From: an uncultured Anderseniella sp.
GTDB taxonomy: Bacteria > Pseudomonadota > Alphaproteobacteria > Rhizobiales > Aestuariivirgaceae
DNA: 64,000 nucleotides
Assembly (NCBI GenBank): GCA_947488295.1
Contig: CANKYU010000002.1
Coordinates: forward strand, 1,077,193 to 1,141,192
Direction: 5' to 3'
Shown: piece by piece, positions 27,597 to 36,427 of the stretch
Numbering within the stretch: the stretch's first letter is position 1
Layout of the letters: each line of letters starts with the position of its first letter
Translations under genes and position numbers: made by a program
The notes under the pieces: generated by a model
The model's input: only the letters and a program-made list of their open reading frames with translations
The model's database searches: none
What the model was told of the DNA's origin: nothing

Positions 27597-28286
27597 TCAG
27601 GCTGCTCTTGCTCCCAGGGTGTTCCTGAACAGGGCGGTAATCAGAAAGCCGGCTGCAAATCCGCCTATGTGCGCCCACCAGGCCACGATCACTTCGCCTT
27701 TGGACTCGTCGAGATAAAGCGACAGAAACTGAAAGCCGATCCAGGCCGCCAGAGCCCAGCCGGCAGATATGCGCAGCGGAACCTTCATGAACAGCAGCAC
27801 CCATACGCGCGCTTTCGGATAGAGCACCAGATAGGCGCCCAAAATCCCCGATACGGCACCTGAAGCGCCAACCAATGGTGCCGTGGAACCGGGGTTGGCA
27901 ATCACATGGGCAGACGCCGCGACAATGCCACACACGAAATACAGTACCAGAAATCCGAAATGGCCGAAGGCGTCTTCGACATTGTCCGCAAATACCCACA
28001 GGAACGCCATGTTCGCCAGCAAGTGCATCCAGCCGCCGTGAATGAAGGTGTAGGTGATGAGCGTCAGCGGTTCGGGAATATTGGCCAGCGACATTTCCTT
28101 GAACGACAGGTTGCCGATTTCACCAGGCACCAGGCCAAGTGAGGTTGCAAAGGCAAGCTGGCTCATGCCGAGATTGCCGTACTGCATCATCAGGAACACA
28201 CCTACATTGGCCAGGATCAGTGCGCCGGTCACAAACTGGAACCGGATAACGGTCAATGGCGTGTTGTCATGCAGCGGCAAGAACAT
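27597..28286 (-). CDS. Rhomboid family intramembrane serine protease
   Basis: 229 residues with about six transmembrane helices. The catalytic serine lies in GASGAVSG (about 147-154) and the partner histidine in WWAHIGGFAAGF near the C-terminus; HGGWMHLLANMAFLWVFADN (about 81-100) is the conserved loop and helix-2 motif. It cleaves within membranes; the substrate is unknown. The cobalamin adenosyltransferase gene ends 15 bases upstream on the same strand. Confidence 0.92.
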   Translation of the reverse strand: MFLPLHDNTPLTVIRFQFVTGALILANVGVFLMMQYGNLGMSQLAFATSLGLVPGEIGNLSFKEMSLANIPEPLTLITYTFIHGGWMHLLANMAFLWVFADNVEDAFGHFGFLVLYFVCGIVAASAHVIANPGSTAPLVGASGAVSGILGAYLVLYPKARVWVLLFMKVPLRISAGWALAAWIGFQFLSLYLDESKGEVIVAWWAHIGGFAAGFLITALFRNTLGARAA

Positions 28287-28301
28287 TTGCTTGGTCCCCA
28301 G

Positions 28302-28889
28302 CTAGTTTTGAGTTGCGCCGGGTTGCCACAATACATCGCCATTGTGGCGGGCATTGACCCAGCGGCTTGCCACAAACATGAAATCCGACAATCTGTTGAG
28401 ATAGGTAGAGGCTTCCAGCGATACTTGCTCTCCGGGAATGGAGGCAAGTTCGATAATGTGGCGCTCGGCGCGCCGGCACACGGTCCGGGCCTGGTGCAGA
28501 TAGGCTGCTGCAGGATGACCGCCGGGCAGAACGAAAGACCGCAGAGGCTCCAGCTTGTCATTCAACTGGTCAATTTCGGCTTCCAGGCGGTCGACCTGGT
28601 TCTGCTTGATGCGCAACGGTTCCCAGGCAAGTTCCTCACCGGTATCCGGCGTGCACAGATCGGCTCCCAGGTCGAACATGTCGTTCTGGATACGGCCCAG
28701 CATGGCATCAAGTTCGCTCATGTCGTCGCAGGTGGTATGCAGCCGCACAATGCCGAGAACGGCGTTGGCTTCGTCGACCGTGCCATAGCTGGCGATACGG
28801 GGATGGGACTTTGGCAACCGCTGGCCGGTGGACAGCGCCGTGGTTCCGTCGTCCCCGGTCTTTGTATAGATCTTGTTGAGAACCACCAT
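28302..28889 (-). CDS. Cob(I)alamin adenosyltransferase, PduO type
   Basis: 195 residues. Transfers the adenosyl group of ATP to cob(I)alamin, giving coenzyme B12. The ATP-binding N-terminus reads IYTKTGDDGTTAL (about 7-19), followed by SYGTVDEANAVLG (about 34-46), and the C-terminal motif is VCRRAERHIIELA, as in PduO/MMAB enzymes. Its product is required by the class II ribonucleotide reductase at the left edge of the window. Confidence 0.94.
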   Translation of the reverse strand: MVVLNKIYTKTGDDGTTALSTGQRLPKSHPRIASYGTVDEANAVLGIVRLHTTCDDMSELDAMLGRIQNDMFDLGADLCTPDTGEELAWEPLRIKQNQVDRLEAEIDQLNDKLEPLRSFVLPGGHPAAAYLHQARTVCRRAERHIIELASIPGEQVSLEASTYLNRLSDFMFVASRWVNARHNGDVLWQPGATQN

Positions 28890-28956
28890 CGCACCAGTAC
28901 CTGTCTATCGCTTTGTCACTGCGTAATTTGGCCGGACTGTACGCATCTGTACGAGG

Positions 28957-31488
28957 TCAGTCTACCCGCAGGACCCGCGCCGGATTGGCGCGCAGGGCCG
29001 ACCATGTCGTGATCAGTCCAGCGGCAACCGTGACGGCCAGCGCCACCAGCGCGGTTGCCACCGCAATCAAACCGGAAAACTGCCATTCCAGCCCCAGTAT
29101 CTGGGTGATGATTGCCCAGGCGCTCAATCCACCGGCGATGATGGCAAATCCGGCCGTCGCCAGCCCGAGCAGGGAATACTCGATAACCAGCGCCCGCAAC
29201 AATTGCGAGCGGGTTGCGCCATAGGTCTTCAGCACAACCGCATCATAGATGCGTCCGGAAAGTCCGGTCGCCAAGGCGCCGCCGAGCACCAGAATACCGG
29301 CCAGCACGGTGACGGCGTTGGCACCGCGAATGGCGGTGATGAGCTTGACCATGAGCGAGTTGATGGCATCCAGCGCATCCCGGACCCGGATCGACGTAAT
29401 GGTGGGATAGGGTGTGGACACCGCCTTGAGAATATCGAGCTCGCGCGCCGGATCGGCCTGAGCCGTGACCACGAACATGTGCGGCGCACCGGCAAATGTG
29501 TTTGGTGAGAACATCATGACGAAGTTGATTTGCAGCGAGCGCCAGTCGACGGCGCGGAAATTTGCCACTTCTGCGGTGATTTCCCGGCCCAGAACGTTGA
29601 CGCTGACGGTGTCGCCGATTTTCAGGCCGATACCCTTGGCGATGTCGGCTGAAAACGACACCAGCGGTTTGCCGGCGTAATCCGACGGCCACCATTCGCC
29701 TTCGGTCAGCTGCACGCCTTCAGGCGCTGTCGCCGAATAGGTTATGCCGCGGTCACCGCGCAGCGCCCAGGCAGCGTCGGCACTGACCTTGACGTCGCCG
29801 GAGGGTACGCCGTTCACCCTGACGATACGGCCACGCAGCATGGGCGCCCGGCTGACCGATGACGCACCTGACTGCACCAGTGTCTGGCCAAATTGATCGG
29901 CTTCGCTGGTGTGGACATCCAGGAAGAAGAAGCTCGGAGCCCTGTCGGGCAAATTGTCCCTCAGCTCCTTGGAGATATTGCTGTCGATAAGCGACAGGCT
30001 GACAAACAGCGTCAGTCCGAGACCCAGTGACAGCACGACCGATGGTGTCGGAGTGCCGGGGCGGTGCAGGTTTGCAATGGCCAGCCGCATCACGGCGGAC
30101 CTGGCGTGAGTGCTGCGCGAGGCGATCCACATCATCAGCCGGGCCATGCCGGTCAGAATGGCGAAACTGGCCACGATGCCCGCGGCATAGCCGTAGGTTA
30201 TGCGCGGATCCGGAAATGCCGTCAGCGTGAGGATGAAGATGCCTGCAAGTGCGATGGCAATGACCAGCCATGAAGCCGGTCCCGGCCAGGCGGTCTTGCT
30301 GGTCAGCATGTCGCGAAACAGTGCACTGGGCGGGATGCGGCCGGCGCGCGCCAGCGGCCATACCGAAAAGGCGATGACAATCAGGTAACCGAACAGCGCA
30401 GCGCGAATGACCGGCCACGGTTCGATGCCGACAGATACCGGGATCGGCAGCAGGCCAGACAATAAAGATCCTGCCAGCGGCGGCGTGGCAAGGCCGGCCA
30501 GGACGCCGATGAAAATACCGCCGGTGGCGACAATGAGGACCTCCATGAAGTAGGTCCAGAACACCAGGCGTGCTGACGCACCGAGACACTTCAGCGTCGC
30601 AATGTTCTTGGTGCGCCGCTCCAGAAATGCCTTGACCGCATTTGCCACACCGACACCGCCGACAATGAGCGACGTCAGGCCCACCAGGGACAGGAAAAAG
30701 GTAAGCCGGTCGATGAAGCGGCGTACGCCCGGCGCTGCGTTCTCACGGGAGCGGACGCGCCATCCCTGGTCCTGCAGCAGCGGTTCCGCCTGGTTGACCA
30801 GTTGCTTGACCTGCGCATTGTTCGCCGGTTGCGGCAGGGCGACCCGGTAGCGCCATTTGATCAGGCTGCCTGGACGTGAAAGGCCGGTTGCAGCCAGTGC
30901 ATCGGTTGAAATCATCAACCGCGGGCCAAGCACGAACCCGTCCGAAATCCGGTCCGGTTCGCGAACGATCGCCGCATTGATCACAAGGTCCGATGTGCCC
31001 ACCCGGACAATGTCTCCGACTTTGAGATCAAGGCGCGCAAGCAGGGTCTTTTCAACCACTGTGCCGGTGCGGCCCGAGGCGTCGGGGCGCAGGGCGGCGG
31101 CGAGCGCCATGTCCGGCTGCAACTGCACCTGGCCGTAGAGCGGATAGGCATCGTCAACCACCTTGACCTCGACCAGAGCGGATGACTTGTCGGGCACGGC
31201 GGCCATGGCGCGCAATGTGGCAACCTTGCTGACTCGGCCTGCTTCGGTGATGAAACTGCGCTGCGCGCTGCTGGGAGTGTCGTAGAGCGTGGAAAACTCA
31301 ACATCCCCGCCCATCAGGGAGCGTCCTTCATTGGCAATGCCGGTGTTGAGTGCGGACGACAGCGCACCGACCACCGCAATGGCGCTGACGCCAAGGATCA
31401 GGCAGGCCAGGAATATCCGGAACCCCTGCAGTCCGGAGCGCAGTTCACGCATGGCAAGGCGCAGCGCCATCGAAAGAATGTGCATCAT
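28957..31488 (-). CDS. ABC transporter permease of the YbbP/FtsX type
   Basis: 843 residues with about ten transmembrane helices in the pattern 1 + 3 + 2 + 4 and two large extracytoplasmic domains, as in YbbP. FtsX-like domains lie at about 265-380 (SLVGLTSLIVGGVGVANAVK) and at the C-terminus (about 720-835, TVLAGILVLGGALATGL). The initiator ATG overlaps the end of the ATPase gene by 4 bases. The function is not certain; YbbAP systems are thought to extract or move lipophilic molecules in the envelope. Confidence 0.9.
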   Translation of the reverse strand: MMHILSMALRLAMRELRSGLQGFRIFLACLILGVSAIAVVGALSSALNTGIANEGRSLMGGDVEFSTLYDTPSSAQRSFITEAGRVSKVATLRAMAAVPDKSSALVEVKVVDDAYPLYGQVQLQPDMALAAALRPDASGRTGTVVEKTLLARLDLKVGDIVRVGTSDLVINAAIVREPDRISDGFVLGPRLMISTDALAATGLSRPGSLIKWRYRVALPQPANNAQVKQLVNQAEPLLQDQGWRVRSRENAAPGVRRFIDRLTFFLSLVGLTSLIVGGVGVANAVKAFLERRTKNIATLKCLGASARLVFWTYFMEVLIVATGGIFIGVLAGLATPPLAGSLLSGLLPIPVSVGIEPWPVIRAALFGYLIVIAFSVWPLARAGRIPPSALFRDMLTSKTAWPGPASWLVIAIALAGIFILTLTAFPDPRITYGYAAGIVASFAILTGMARLMMWIASRSTHARSAVMRLAIANLHRPGTPTPSVVLSLGLGLTLFVSLSLIDSNISKELRDNLPDRAPSFFFLDVHTSEADQFGQTLVQSGASSVSRAPMLRGRIVRVNGVPSGDVKVSADAAWALRGDRGITYSATAPEGVQLTEGEWWPSDYAGKPLVSFSADIAKGIGLKIGDTVSVNVLGREITAEVANFRAVDWRSLQINFVMMFSPNTFAGAPHMFVVTAQADPARELDILKAVSTPYPTITSIRVRDALDAINSLMVKLITAIRGANAVTVLAGILVLGGALATGLSGRIYDAVVLKTYGATRSQLLRALVIEYSLLGLATAGFAIIAGGLSAWAIITQILGLEWQFSGLIAVATALVALAVTVAAGLITTWSALRANPARVLRVD

Positions 31489-32222
31489 GAAGCTGTCGCG
31501 CTGTCAGAATGGATCAGGCCGTCCCGGATCTCGATGGTCCTTGAACATCGTGCCGCCAGGTTGGGATCATGAGTGACCAGCACCAGTGTGGTTTCGCCGT
31601 CTGCCTGCAGATCGAACAGCAGGTCCATGATGGTATGGCCTGTTTCCTGGTCAAGATTGCCGGTGGGCTCATCCGCCAGGATTATCCGGGCGCCGGCTGC
31701 CAGGGCGCGGGCTATTGCAACGCGCTGCTGCTCGCCGCCTGACAACTGGCCCGGATAATGATCGAGGCGATGATCCAGGCCGACGCGCGCGAGTTGTTTG
31801 CGGGCCATACCGAAGGCATCGCCGGTGCCGCGCAGTTCCAGCGGCACGGCAACATTTTCCAGCGCGGTCATGGCGGGTATCAGATGGAACGACTGGAACA
31901 CAATGCCGATATTGTCGCGGCGAAACACCGCCAACTGGTCTTCATTGAAGCCGTTCAGGGTCTGTGACGCCACCTGAACGGTGCCGCCGGTCGCCGCCTC
32001 GAGACCTGCGATCACCATGAGAAGCGTTGTCTTGCCGGAGCCTGACGGGCCGATCACGGAAACCGCCTCACCGTTTGAAATGGTGACATCGATGCCCTTG
32101 AGGATTTCAACGGGGCCTGCGCGCGACGACAGGGTCACCTGTACACCATCCAGGCGCACTGCGTCGGCCTTGCCGGCAGGTCCGGAAATACCGGTATCGG
32201 TTTTGTCTACACGAGCGTCCAT
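31485..32222 (-). CDS. ABC transporter ATP-binding protein of the YbbA/LolD type
   Basis: 245 residues. Walker [12 protein letters not shown] (about 58-68), Q-loop [12 protein letters not shown], signature [15 protein letters not shown] and Walker [13 protein letters not shown] are all intact. It powers the downstream YbbP-like permease, with which it overlaps by 4 bases. Divergent from an arylesterase gene, the same neighbourhood as ybbA-ybbP and tesA in Escherichia coli. Confidence 0.93.
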   Translation of the reverse strand: MDARVDKTDTGISGPAGKADAVRLDGVQVTLSSRAGPVEILKGIDVTISNGEAVSVIGPSGSGKTTLLMVIAGLEAATGGTVQVASQTLNGFNEDQLAVFRRDNIGIVFQSFHLIPAMTALENVAVPLELRGTGDAFGMARKQLARVGLDHRLDHYPGQLSGGEQQRVAIARALAAGARIILADEPTGNLDQETGHTIMDLLFDLQADGETTLVLVTHDPNLAARCSRTIEIRDGLIHSDSATAS

Positions 32223-32282
32223 GAGCTTCCTAACGTTTGTGTGTCCTGTTCAGACCACGTCCTGTTGCAGGCGAGTTTCATT

Positions 32283-32398
32283 TCCGGAGCGGGATGAGCA
32301 AAAGTGTGCGCGGTTTTGCGCCTGCATCCCGCTCCGGATTGTTTTCATCGATCAGGTTCATGAGTTTTTGATTGAAAAAATCAAAAACCAACCTGATC
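32283..32398. repeat. Double palindromic repeat between ABC operon and arylesterase
   Basis: Two inverted repeats stand side by side. The first has 14-base arms TCCGGAGCGGGATG and CATCCCGCTCCGGA with a 28-base loop that itself carries a partial GCGC...GCGC palindrome. The second pairs GATCAGGTT with AACCTGATC and has an inner stem TTTTTGATT/AATCAAAAA. This layout resembles the dispersed palindromic elements common in rhizobial intergenic regions. It lies between divergent genes and so near both promoters. Confidence 0.7.
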
Positions 32399-32442
32399 TA
32401 TGTGTGTACCAGACGTAATCATGCAAGGGATTCCGACGCATC

Positions 32443-33087
32443 ATGCAATCATATTCGCGACGCCAGGCCGTAAAACTGTTGGCGGCAGCCTCTTTGATAC
32501 CGCTGGCGACACCTGCAGTGGCGGAAACACCGTTTTCCATCGTAGCGCTGGGCGACAGTCTGACCGCCGGGTATGGCCTGCCGCCCGAAGATGCGTTTAC
32601 CACGCGCCTGGAACAGCGCCTGAAGGCGAAGGGGCTGAATGTGGAGGTGGTCAATGCCGGGGTATCCGGGGATACCAGCAAGGCCGGGCTGTCGAGAATT
32701 GACTGGTCGGTGCCGGACGGTACCGGCCTGGTGATTGTCGAACTGGGCGCAAATGACGCCCTGCGCGGCATCTCGCCGGTGCAAACCGAGAAGAACCTTG
32801 ACGGGATTATCGCTCGCCTCAAGGAACGCGATATCCCGGTATTGCTGACCGGCATGCTGGCGCCGCCGAACATGGGCAAGGATTATGAGGCTGCCTTTAA
32901 TGCGATTTACCCGAAACTGGCGGAAAAACATGGTGTGGAACTGTATCCGTTCTTCCTCGACGGGGTGGTGGCTGACCCGAAACTCAATCAGGCGGACGGC
33001 ATTCACCCCAATGCGGCAGGCACTGCTGTCATTGTCGAGCGATTGTCACCAACGGTCGACAAGCTTGTCCGCTTGCTGACATCGTGA
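32443..33087 (+). CDS. SGNH-family arylesterase/thioesterase (TesA-like)
   Basis: 214 residues. N-terminal signal (about 1-28, with RRQAVKLLAAAS and a TPAVA-like cleavage region) for export; the twin arginines may mean Tat. The SGNH catalytic blocks are visible: ALGDSLTAGYG with the nucleophile serine (about 35-45), a glycine in block II, GANDALRG and the DGIHPN Asp/His. Likely a periplasmic esterase acting on acyl esters or lysophospholipids. Divergent from ybbA-ybbP. Confidence 0.92.
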   Translation: MQSYSRRQAVKLLAAASLIPLATPAVAETPFSIVALGDSLTAGYGLPPEDAFTTRLEQRLKAKGLNVEVVNAGVSGDTSKAGLSRIDWSVPDGTGLVIVELGANDALRGISPVQTEKNLDGIIARLKERDIPVLLTGMLAPPNMGKDYEAAFNAIYPKLAEKHGVELYPFFLDGVVADPKLNQADGIHPNAAGTAVIVERLSPTVDKLVRLLTS

Positions 33088-33163
33088 CTTGAGATTGTCA
33101 TGTGCTGGGGTTTAGCCTTGGAGCGCGTACACTGATTCGGCGATAGCACAGGAGGGACGGACC

Positions 33164-33742
33164 ATGCCTCGACTGTTCACTGGCGTAGAACTACCACCGG
33201 ATGTGGGCCAGGATCTGGCAATCATGAAAGGCGGCATCGAAGGTGCGCGCTGGATTGATCCGGACAATTACCATCTTACCCTGCGGTTTATCGGCGATGT
33301 TTCCGATCGCGCGGCCGATGAACTGACGGGCGAACTGCAACGTGTCGTCGCCATGCCGGCGTTCAACATCTCGCTTGCCGGCATGGGGGTATTTGGAACG
33401 AAAAAGCCTCATTCGCTGTATGTGAAAGTCGAGGAAAGCCCCGATCTTCGGCGCCTGCAGGCGATTCATGAGCGGGTTTGCCAGTCATTGGGCATGCCGC
33501 CGGAGCAACGAAAATTCACGCCGCATGTCACAATTTCCCGTTTGCGCGGAGCCATACCGAGACAGGTGCAGGCCTATGTCAGTGCCCATAACCTGTATCG
33601 TTCGCGGGTATTCGATGTCTCGCAATTCGTGCTGTTTTCAGCCCGGGCATCACGCGGCGGCGGGCCCTACGGTCGTGAGGAAATCTATCCGCTTGAGCAA
33701 CATGGGTTCAGTAGTGCCGGCAATGTTGCCCAGGTACGTTAG
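33164..33742 (+). CDS. thpR: RNA 2',3'-cyclic phosphodiesterase
   Basis: 192 residues of the 2H phosphoesterase family (formerly LigT). Both HxTx motifs are present: HLTLRF (about 38-43) and HVTISRL (about 124-130). It opens 2',3'-cyclic phosphates at RNA ends. SD GGAGGG lies nine bases upstream of the ATG. Its stop overlaps the end of the convergent phosphatase gene by 4 bases. Confidence 0.92.
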   Translation: MPRLFTGVELPPDVGQDLAIMKGGIEGARWIDPDNYHLTLRFIGDVSDRAADELTGELQRVVAMPAFNISLAGMGVFGTKKPHSLYVKVEESPDLRRLQAIHERVCQSLGMPPEQRKFTPHVTISRLRGAIPRQVQAYVSAHNLYRSRVFDVSQFVLFSARASRGGGPYGREEIYPLEQHGFSSAGNVAQVR

Positions 33743-34218
33743 GAACCTGGACCTGCGCGCGCGGCAATACGGGCGACAAGGCCACGGGCGGCCAGCTCTA
33801 TCAGGTCCAGCGCGTGCTCAAATCCGGCTTCATTGCCGTAATAGGGGTCGGGCACTTCCCGGACCGGCAGTTCTCCGGCGAATTCCAGGAACAGATGCAC
33901 CCGGCCTTGTGTGCCATCGGGCTGAAGCTCACGCAGGCGCGCATAATTGTCCCGGTCCATGGCGGCGACAATGTCGAACCGGTCAAAGTCGGCGGCCTCG
34001 ATCTGCCGGGCTCGCTGGCCGGATATGTCCATGTTTCGCATCAGTGCCGCCTTGACGGCGCGCGGATCCGGCGGTCCGCCGGCATGCCAGCCGCTGGTAC
34101 CGGCACTGTCGGTTGTCACATGGCCCAGGCCGGCTTCATCAAGGGCCAGACGCATCGCCCCTTCGGCCATGGACGAGCGGCAGATATTTCCAAGACAGAC
34201 GAGAAGGATGCTTTTCAT
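33739..34218 (-). CDS. Low molecular weight protein-tyrosine phosphatase
   Basis: 159 residues. The P-loop CLGNICRS (about 8-15) with the nucleophile cysteine lies at the N-terminus, and the general-acid aspartate is in VPDPYYGNEAGF near residue 121. The start is ATG at 34218; upstream in-frame codons are not needed, because the P-loop is normally near residue 10. Target unknown. Divergent from phhB, with 62 bases between starts. Confidence 0.93.
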   Translation of the reverse strand: MKSILLVCLGNICRSSMAEGAMRLALDEAGLGHVTTDSAGTSGWHAGGPPDPRAVKAALMRNMDISGQRARQIEAADFDRFDIVAAMDRDNYARLRELQPDGTQGRVHLFLEFAGELPVREVPDPYYGNEAGFEHALDLIELAARGLVARIAARAGPGS

Positions 34219-34280
34219 GACGGTTTCCGGTACTCTCGGGCCTTGAAGCAGGCGTGAAAAATTAACGAGGATAAGCAGCA

Positions 34281-34574
34281 ATGGCGGACAAACTTCAAGG
34301 CCCTGACCGGGACAAGGCCGTGGCCGATCTTACAGGGTGGTCAGACGTGGATGGCCGGGATGCGATCTCGAAAACCTTCATATTCAGCAATTTCAACGAG
34401 GCATTCGGCTGGATGAGCCGTGTCGCCATGCAGGCGGAAAAGCTCGACCATCACCCTGAATGGAGCAATGTGTATAAAACCGTTGAAGTAACGCTTGCAA
34501 CGCATGATGCCGGCGGGGTAACTGAACTTGATGTCAAACTGGCACAATTCATGGATAAATGTGTAACCAACTAG
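34281..34574 (+). CDS. phhB: 4a-hydroxytetrahydrobiopterin dehydratase
   Basis: 97 residues of the pterin-4a-carbinolamine dehydratase family. The active-site motif is [19 protein letters not shown] (about 54-72), followed by a conserved [13 protein letters not shown]. It recycles the pterin cofactor of aromatic amino-acid hydroxylases; no such hydroxylase is seen nearby. GAGGATAAGCAGC upstream contains the SD. Confidence 0.93.
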   Translation: MADKLQGPDRDKAVADLTGWSDVDGRDAISKTFIFSNFNEAFGWMSRVAMQAEKLDHHPEWSNVYKTVEVTLATHDAGGVTELDVKLAQFMDKCVTN

Positions 34575-34677
34575 TGTATTCACCCTAAACAAAACTTAAT
34601 CCTGACTGGACTTGTCAGGCATGCGATTTATCCTCATATTTGATCCTGTATTAATCCGTTCTCCAAGGGAGTTGAAA

Positions 34678-35403
34678 ATGGCAGACCTAAAATACCAATC
34701 CCAGGCCCCTGCAGGCAGGCAGGCGCAAGAGATTGACGAGGGCCTGCGGTCCTACATGCTTGGCGTCTACAATTACATGGCGCTTGGTGTGGCGGCTACG
34801 GCCATCATAACCCTGTTCGTGGCGTCTTCACCTGCATTGCTGCAACTGGCGGTATCACTCAAATGGGTGTTCTTTATCGGCATTCTGGGCATGGGTTTCT
34901 TTGCTCCGCGCCTGATGTTCTCAAACAGTGCGGCTGTTGCCCATGGTGCCTTCTGGGGCTATTGCGCCCTTTGGGGTATCGGCATTGCGCCGATGGTTGG
35001 CCACTATATGGGAGTTGATCCCGGCATGGTTGTCCAGGCCTTCGGTATTGCCGCTGCCACATTCGGGGCCACCAGCCTGTTTGGCTACGTCACCAAGCGC
35101 AGCCTGTCCGGTCTCGGCACCTTCTTCATGATCGCCACTATCGGCATCATCATCGCCATGGTCGTCAATGCACTGTTCATCGGTTCGGTTGGTTTCAGCC
35201 TGGTTGTGTCGATCATCACAGTGCTGCTGTTTGCCGGCATCACGGCCTATGAGACCCAGATGATCAAGGAAATGTATGTTGAAGGCGATGGCACGGCGAC
35301 AGCCCGTGGCAAGTCGATCTTCGGTGCTTTCATGCTGTATGGCAGCTTCATCACCATGTTCATCCACATCCTGAACATTCTCGGGATCATGAACTCGGAC
35401 TGA
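34678..35403 (+). CDS. Bax inhibitor-1/YccA family membrane protein
   Basis: 241 residues with seven transmembrane helices, the BI-1 (TMBIM) layout. MLGVYNYMALGVAATAII (about 24-41) and GITAYETQMIKEMY near the sixth helix are family signatures. The start is ATG at 34678, preceded by AAGGGAG; the ATG at 34621 and other upstream codons lack SD. YccA-like proteins modulate the FtsH protease or ion leak; the role here is unproven. A strong terminator follows. Confidence 0.92.
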   Translation: MADLKYQSQAPAGRQAQEIDEGLRSYMLGVYNYMALGVAATAIITLFVASSPALLQLAVSLKWVFFIGILGMGFFAPRLMFSNSAAVAHGAFWGYCALWGIGIAPMVGHYMGVDPGMVVQAFGIAAATFGATSLFGYVTKRSLSGLGTFFMIATIGIIIAMVVNALFIGSVGFSLVVSIITVLLFAGITAYETQMIKEMYVEGDGTATARGKSIFGAFMLYGSFITMFIHILNILGIMNSD

Positions 35404-35435
35404 CGTAAGACAAGCTGATCCGCAACTGAAATTAC

Positions 35436-35469
35436 AAACCCCCGTCATGCTGATGCCTGGCGGGGGTTT
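35436..35469 (+). terminator. Rho-independent terminator after YccA-like gene
   Basis: AAACCCCCG and CGGGGGTTT form a 9-bp stem with a 16-base loop, ending in a run of four T about 65 bases after the stop codon. Confidence 0.85.
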
Positions 35470-35497
35470 TGCTATTCATGGTATGGCTGGCGCAGGC

Positions 35498-35899
35498 TCA
35501 GGCGCTGACCAGTTTCGGTTTTTTCAGCAATACCTTCAACACCTGCCCCAGATCGTGCCCGCGGCGCAGGATGAGGCCGCCCGGGGCCGTAACCGAATAA
35601 GCACCCTGCTTGCGGGCAAGTTTGGGGTTCTTTTCGATACGGTAGAGCGGTTGTTCGGAGCTGCGCCGGAACACCGCAAACACGGCGCGTTCCCTGGTGA
35701 AATCCATGGCGTAGTCACGCCATTCTCCTGCCGCGACCTTGCTCCCGTAAAGATTCAGGATTGTTGCAAGTTCCATCCTGTTAAATGCGATCTGTGCGGT
35801 CTTTTTTGCATGCATGGGTTGCTTTTCTTGCGCATCATCATTTGCCTGCGGGTTGGCAAATGCGGCCCCCAACGCAACAATCTCTGGCTCTTCGCTCAT
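35498..35899 (-). CDS. DUF2794 domain-containing protein
   Basis: 133 residues. The alphaproteobacterial DUF2794 core is easily read: AGEWRDYAMDF then AVFAVFRRSSE and YRIEKNPKLARKQGAYSV, then GLILRRGHDLGQVLKVL. About 35 N-terminal residues are variable. Function unknown. Convergent with the YccA-like gene; the start has CGGAGG upstream. Confidence 0.9.
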   Translation of the reverse strand: MSEEPEIVALGAAFANPQANDDAQEKQPMHAKKTAQIAFNRMELATILNLYGSKVAAGEWRDYAMDFTRERAVFAVFRRSSEQPLYRIEKNPKLARKQGAYSVTAPGGLILRRGHDLGQVLKVLLKKPKLVSA

Positions 35900-36095
35900 C
35901 CAACCTCCGCTTAACTGTTTGTATTAAGGCTGTAATATCTTTGGCGCGAATGCAAATACAGTCAAGACCGATTGATGGTAGCGGCTGCTGAAACCGGCGG
36001 TTGCGTCATGCAAAGATAATGAAACTGCCCAATTCCAGACACAAATAGACCCAAGAATCGTCAGGAACACGGAACAGTATTCACTTGTTGCCTCA

Positions 36096-36280
36096 AGGTC
36101 CGGCTCCAGATCGTTTCGGATATCTCAGCCCCCCAGCCCCCCGTGGCGAATTAGGAGCCGGACCTGTTTTTAAGTTAGTGAGTTTGTGAGTAGTGTTTGA
36201 TTAAGGCCTTGTAAGGCTTGTTAATCAGTTCAGTGAGTAAGATCCGGCGGCGCCAGTTTGGGGCCGCTGTTTTCTTTTGG
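36096..36280 (+). ncRNA. Candidate structured RNA: three tandem hairpins before htpG
   Basis: In a 528-base gap without a gene there are three stem-loops in a row. (1) 36096-36165: a perfect 12-bp stem AGGTCCGGCTCC/GGAGCCGGACCT closing a 46-base loop with two C-runs (GCCCCCCAGCCCCCC), followed by GTTTTTA. (2) 36199-36226: GATTAA/TTAATC with an inner GGCCTT/AAGGCT stem. (3) 36245-36269: a GC-rich stem followed by TTTTCTTTT, a good terminator. This suggests a small RNA or a long leader; the plus strand is favoured by the T-runs. Family not identified. Confidence 0.5.
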
Positions 36281-36427
36281 CCGTCATAAAATCCGTGGCG
36301 GGCTTGATCTGATATCGCAATATTCCAATATTCTGCTTCACCGAATCATTATTGCTGCAAATCCGGCCAGACAACTGCCCGGACTTGCGGTGCAGTGATA
36401 TGTTCAACCGGGAGGCAATTGTTCAAC

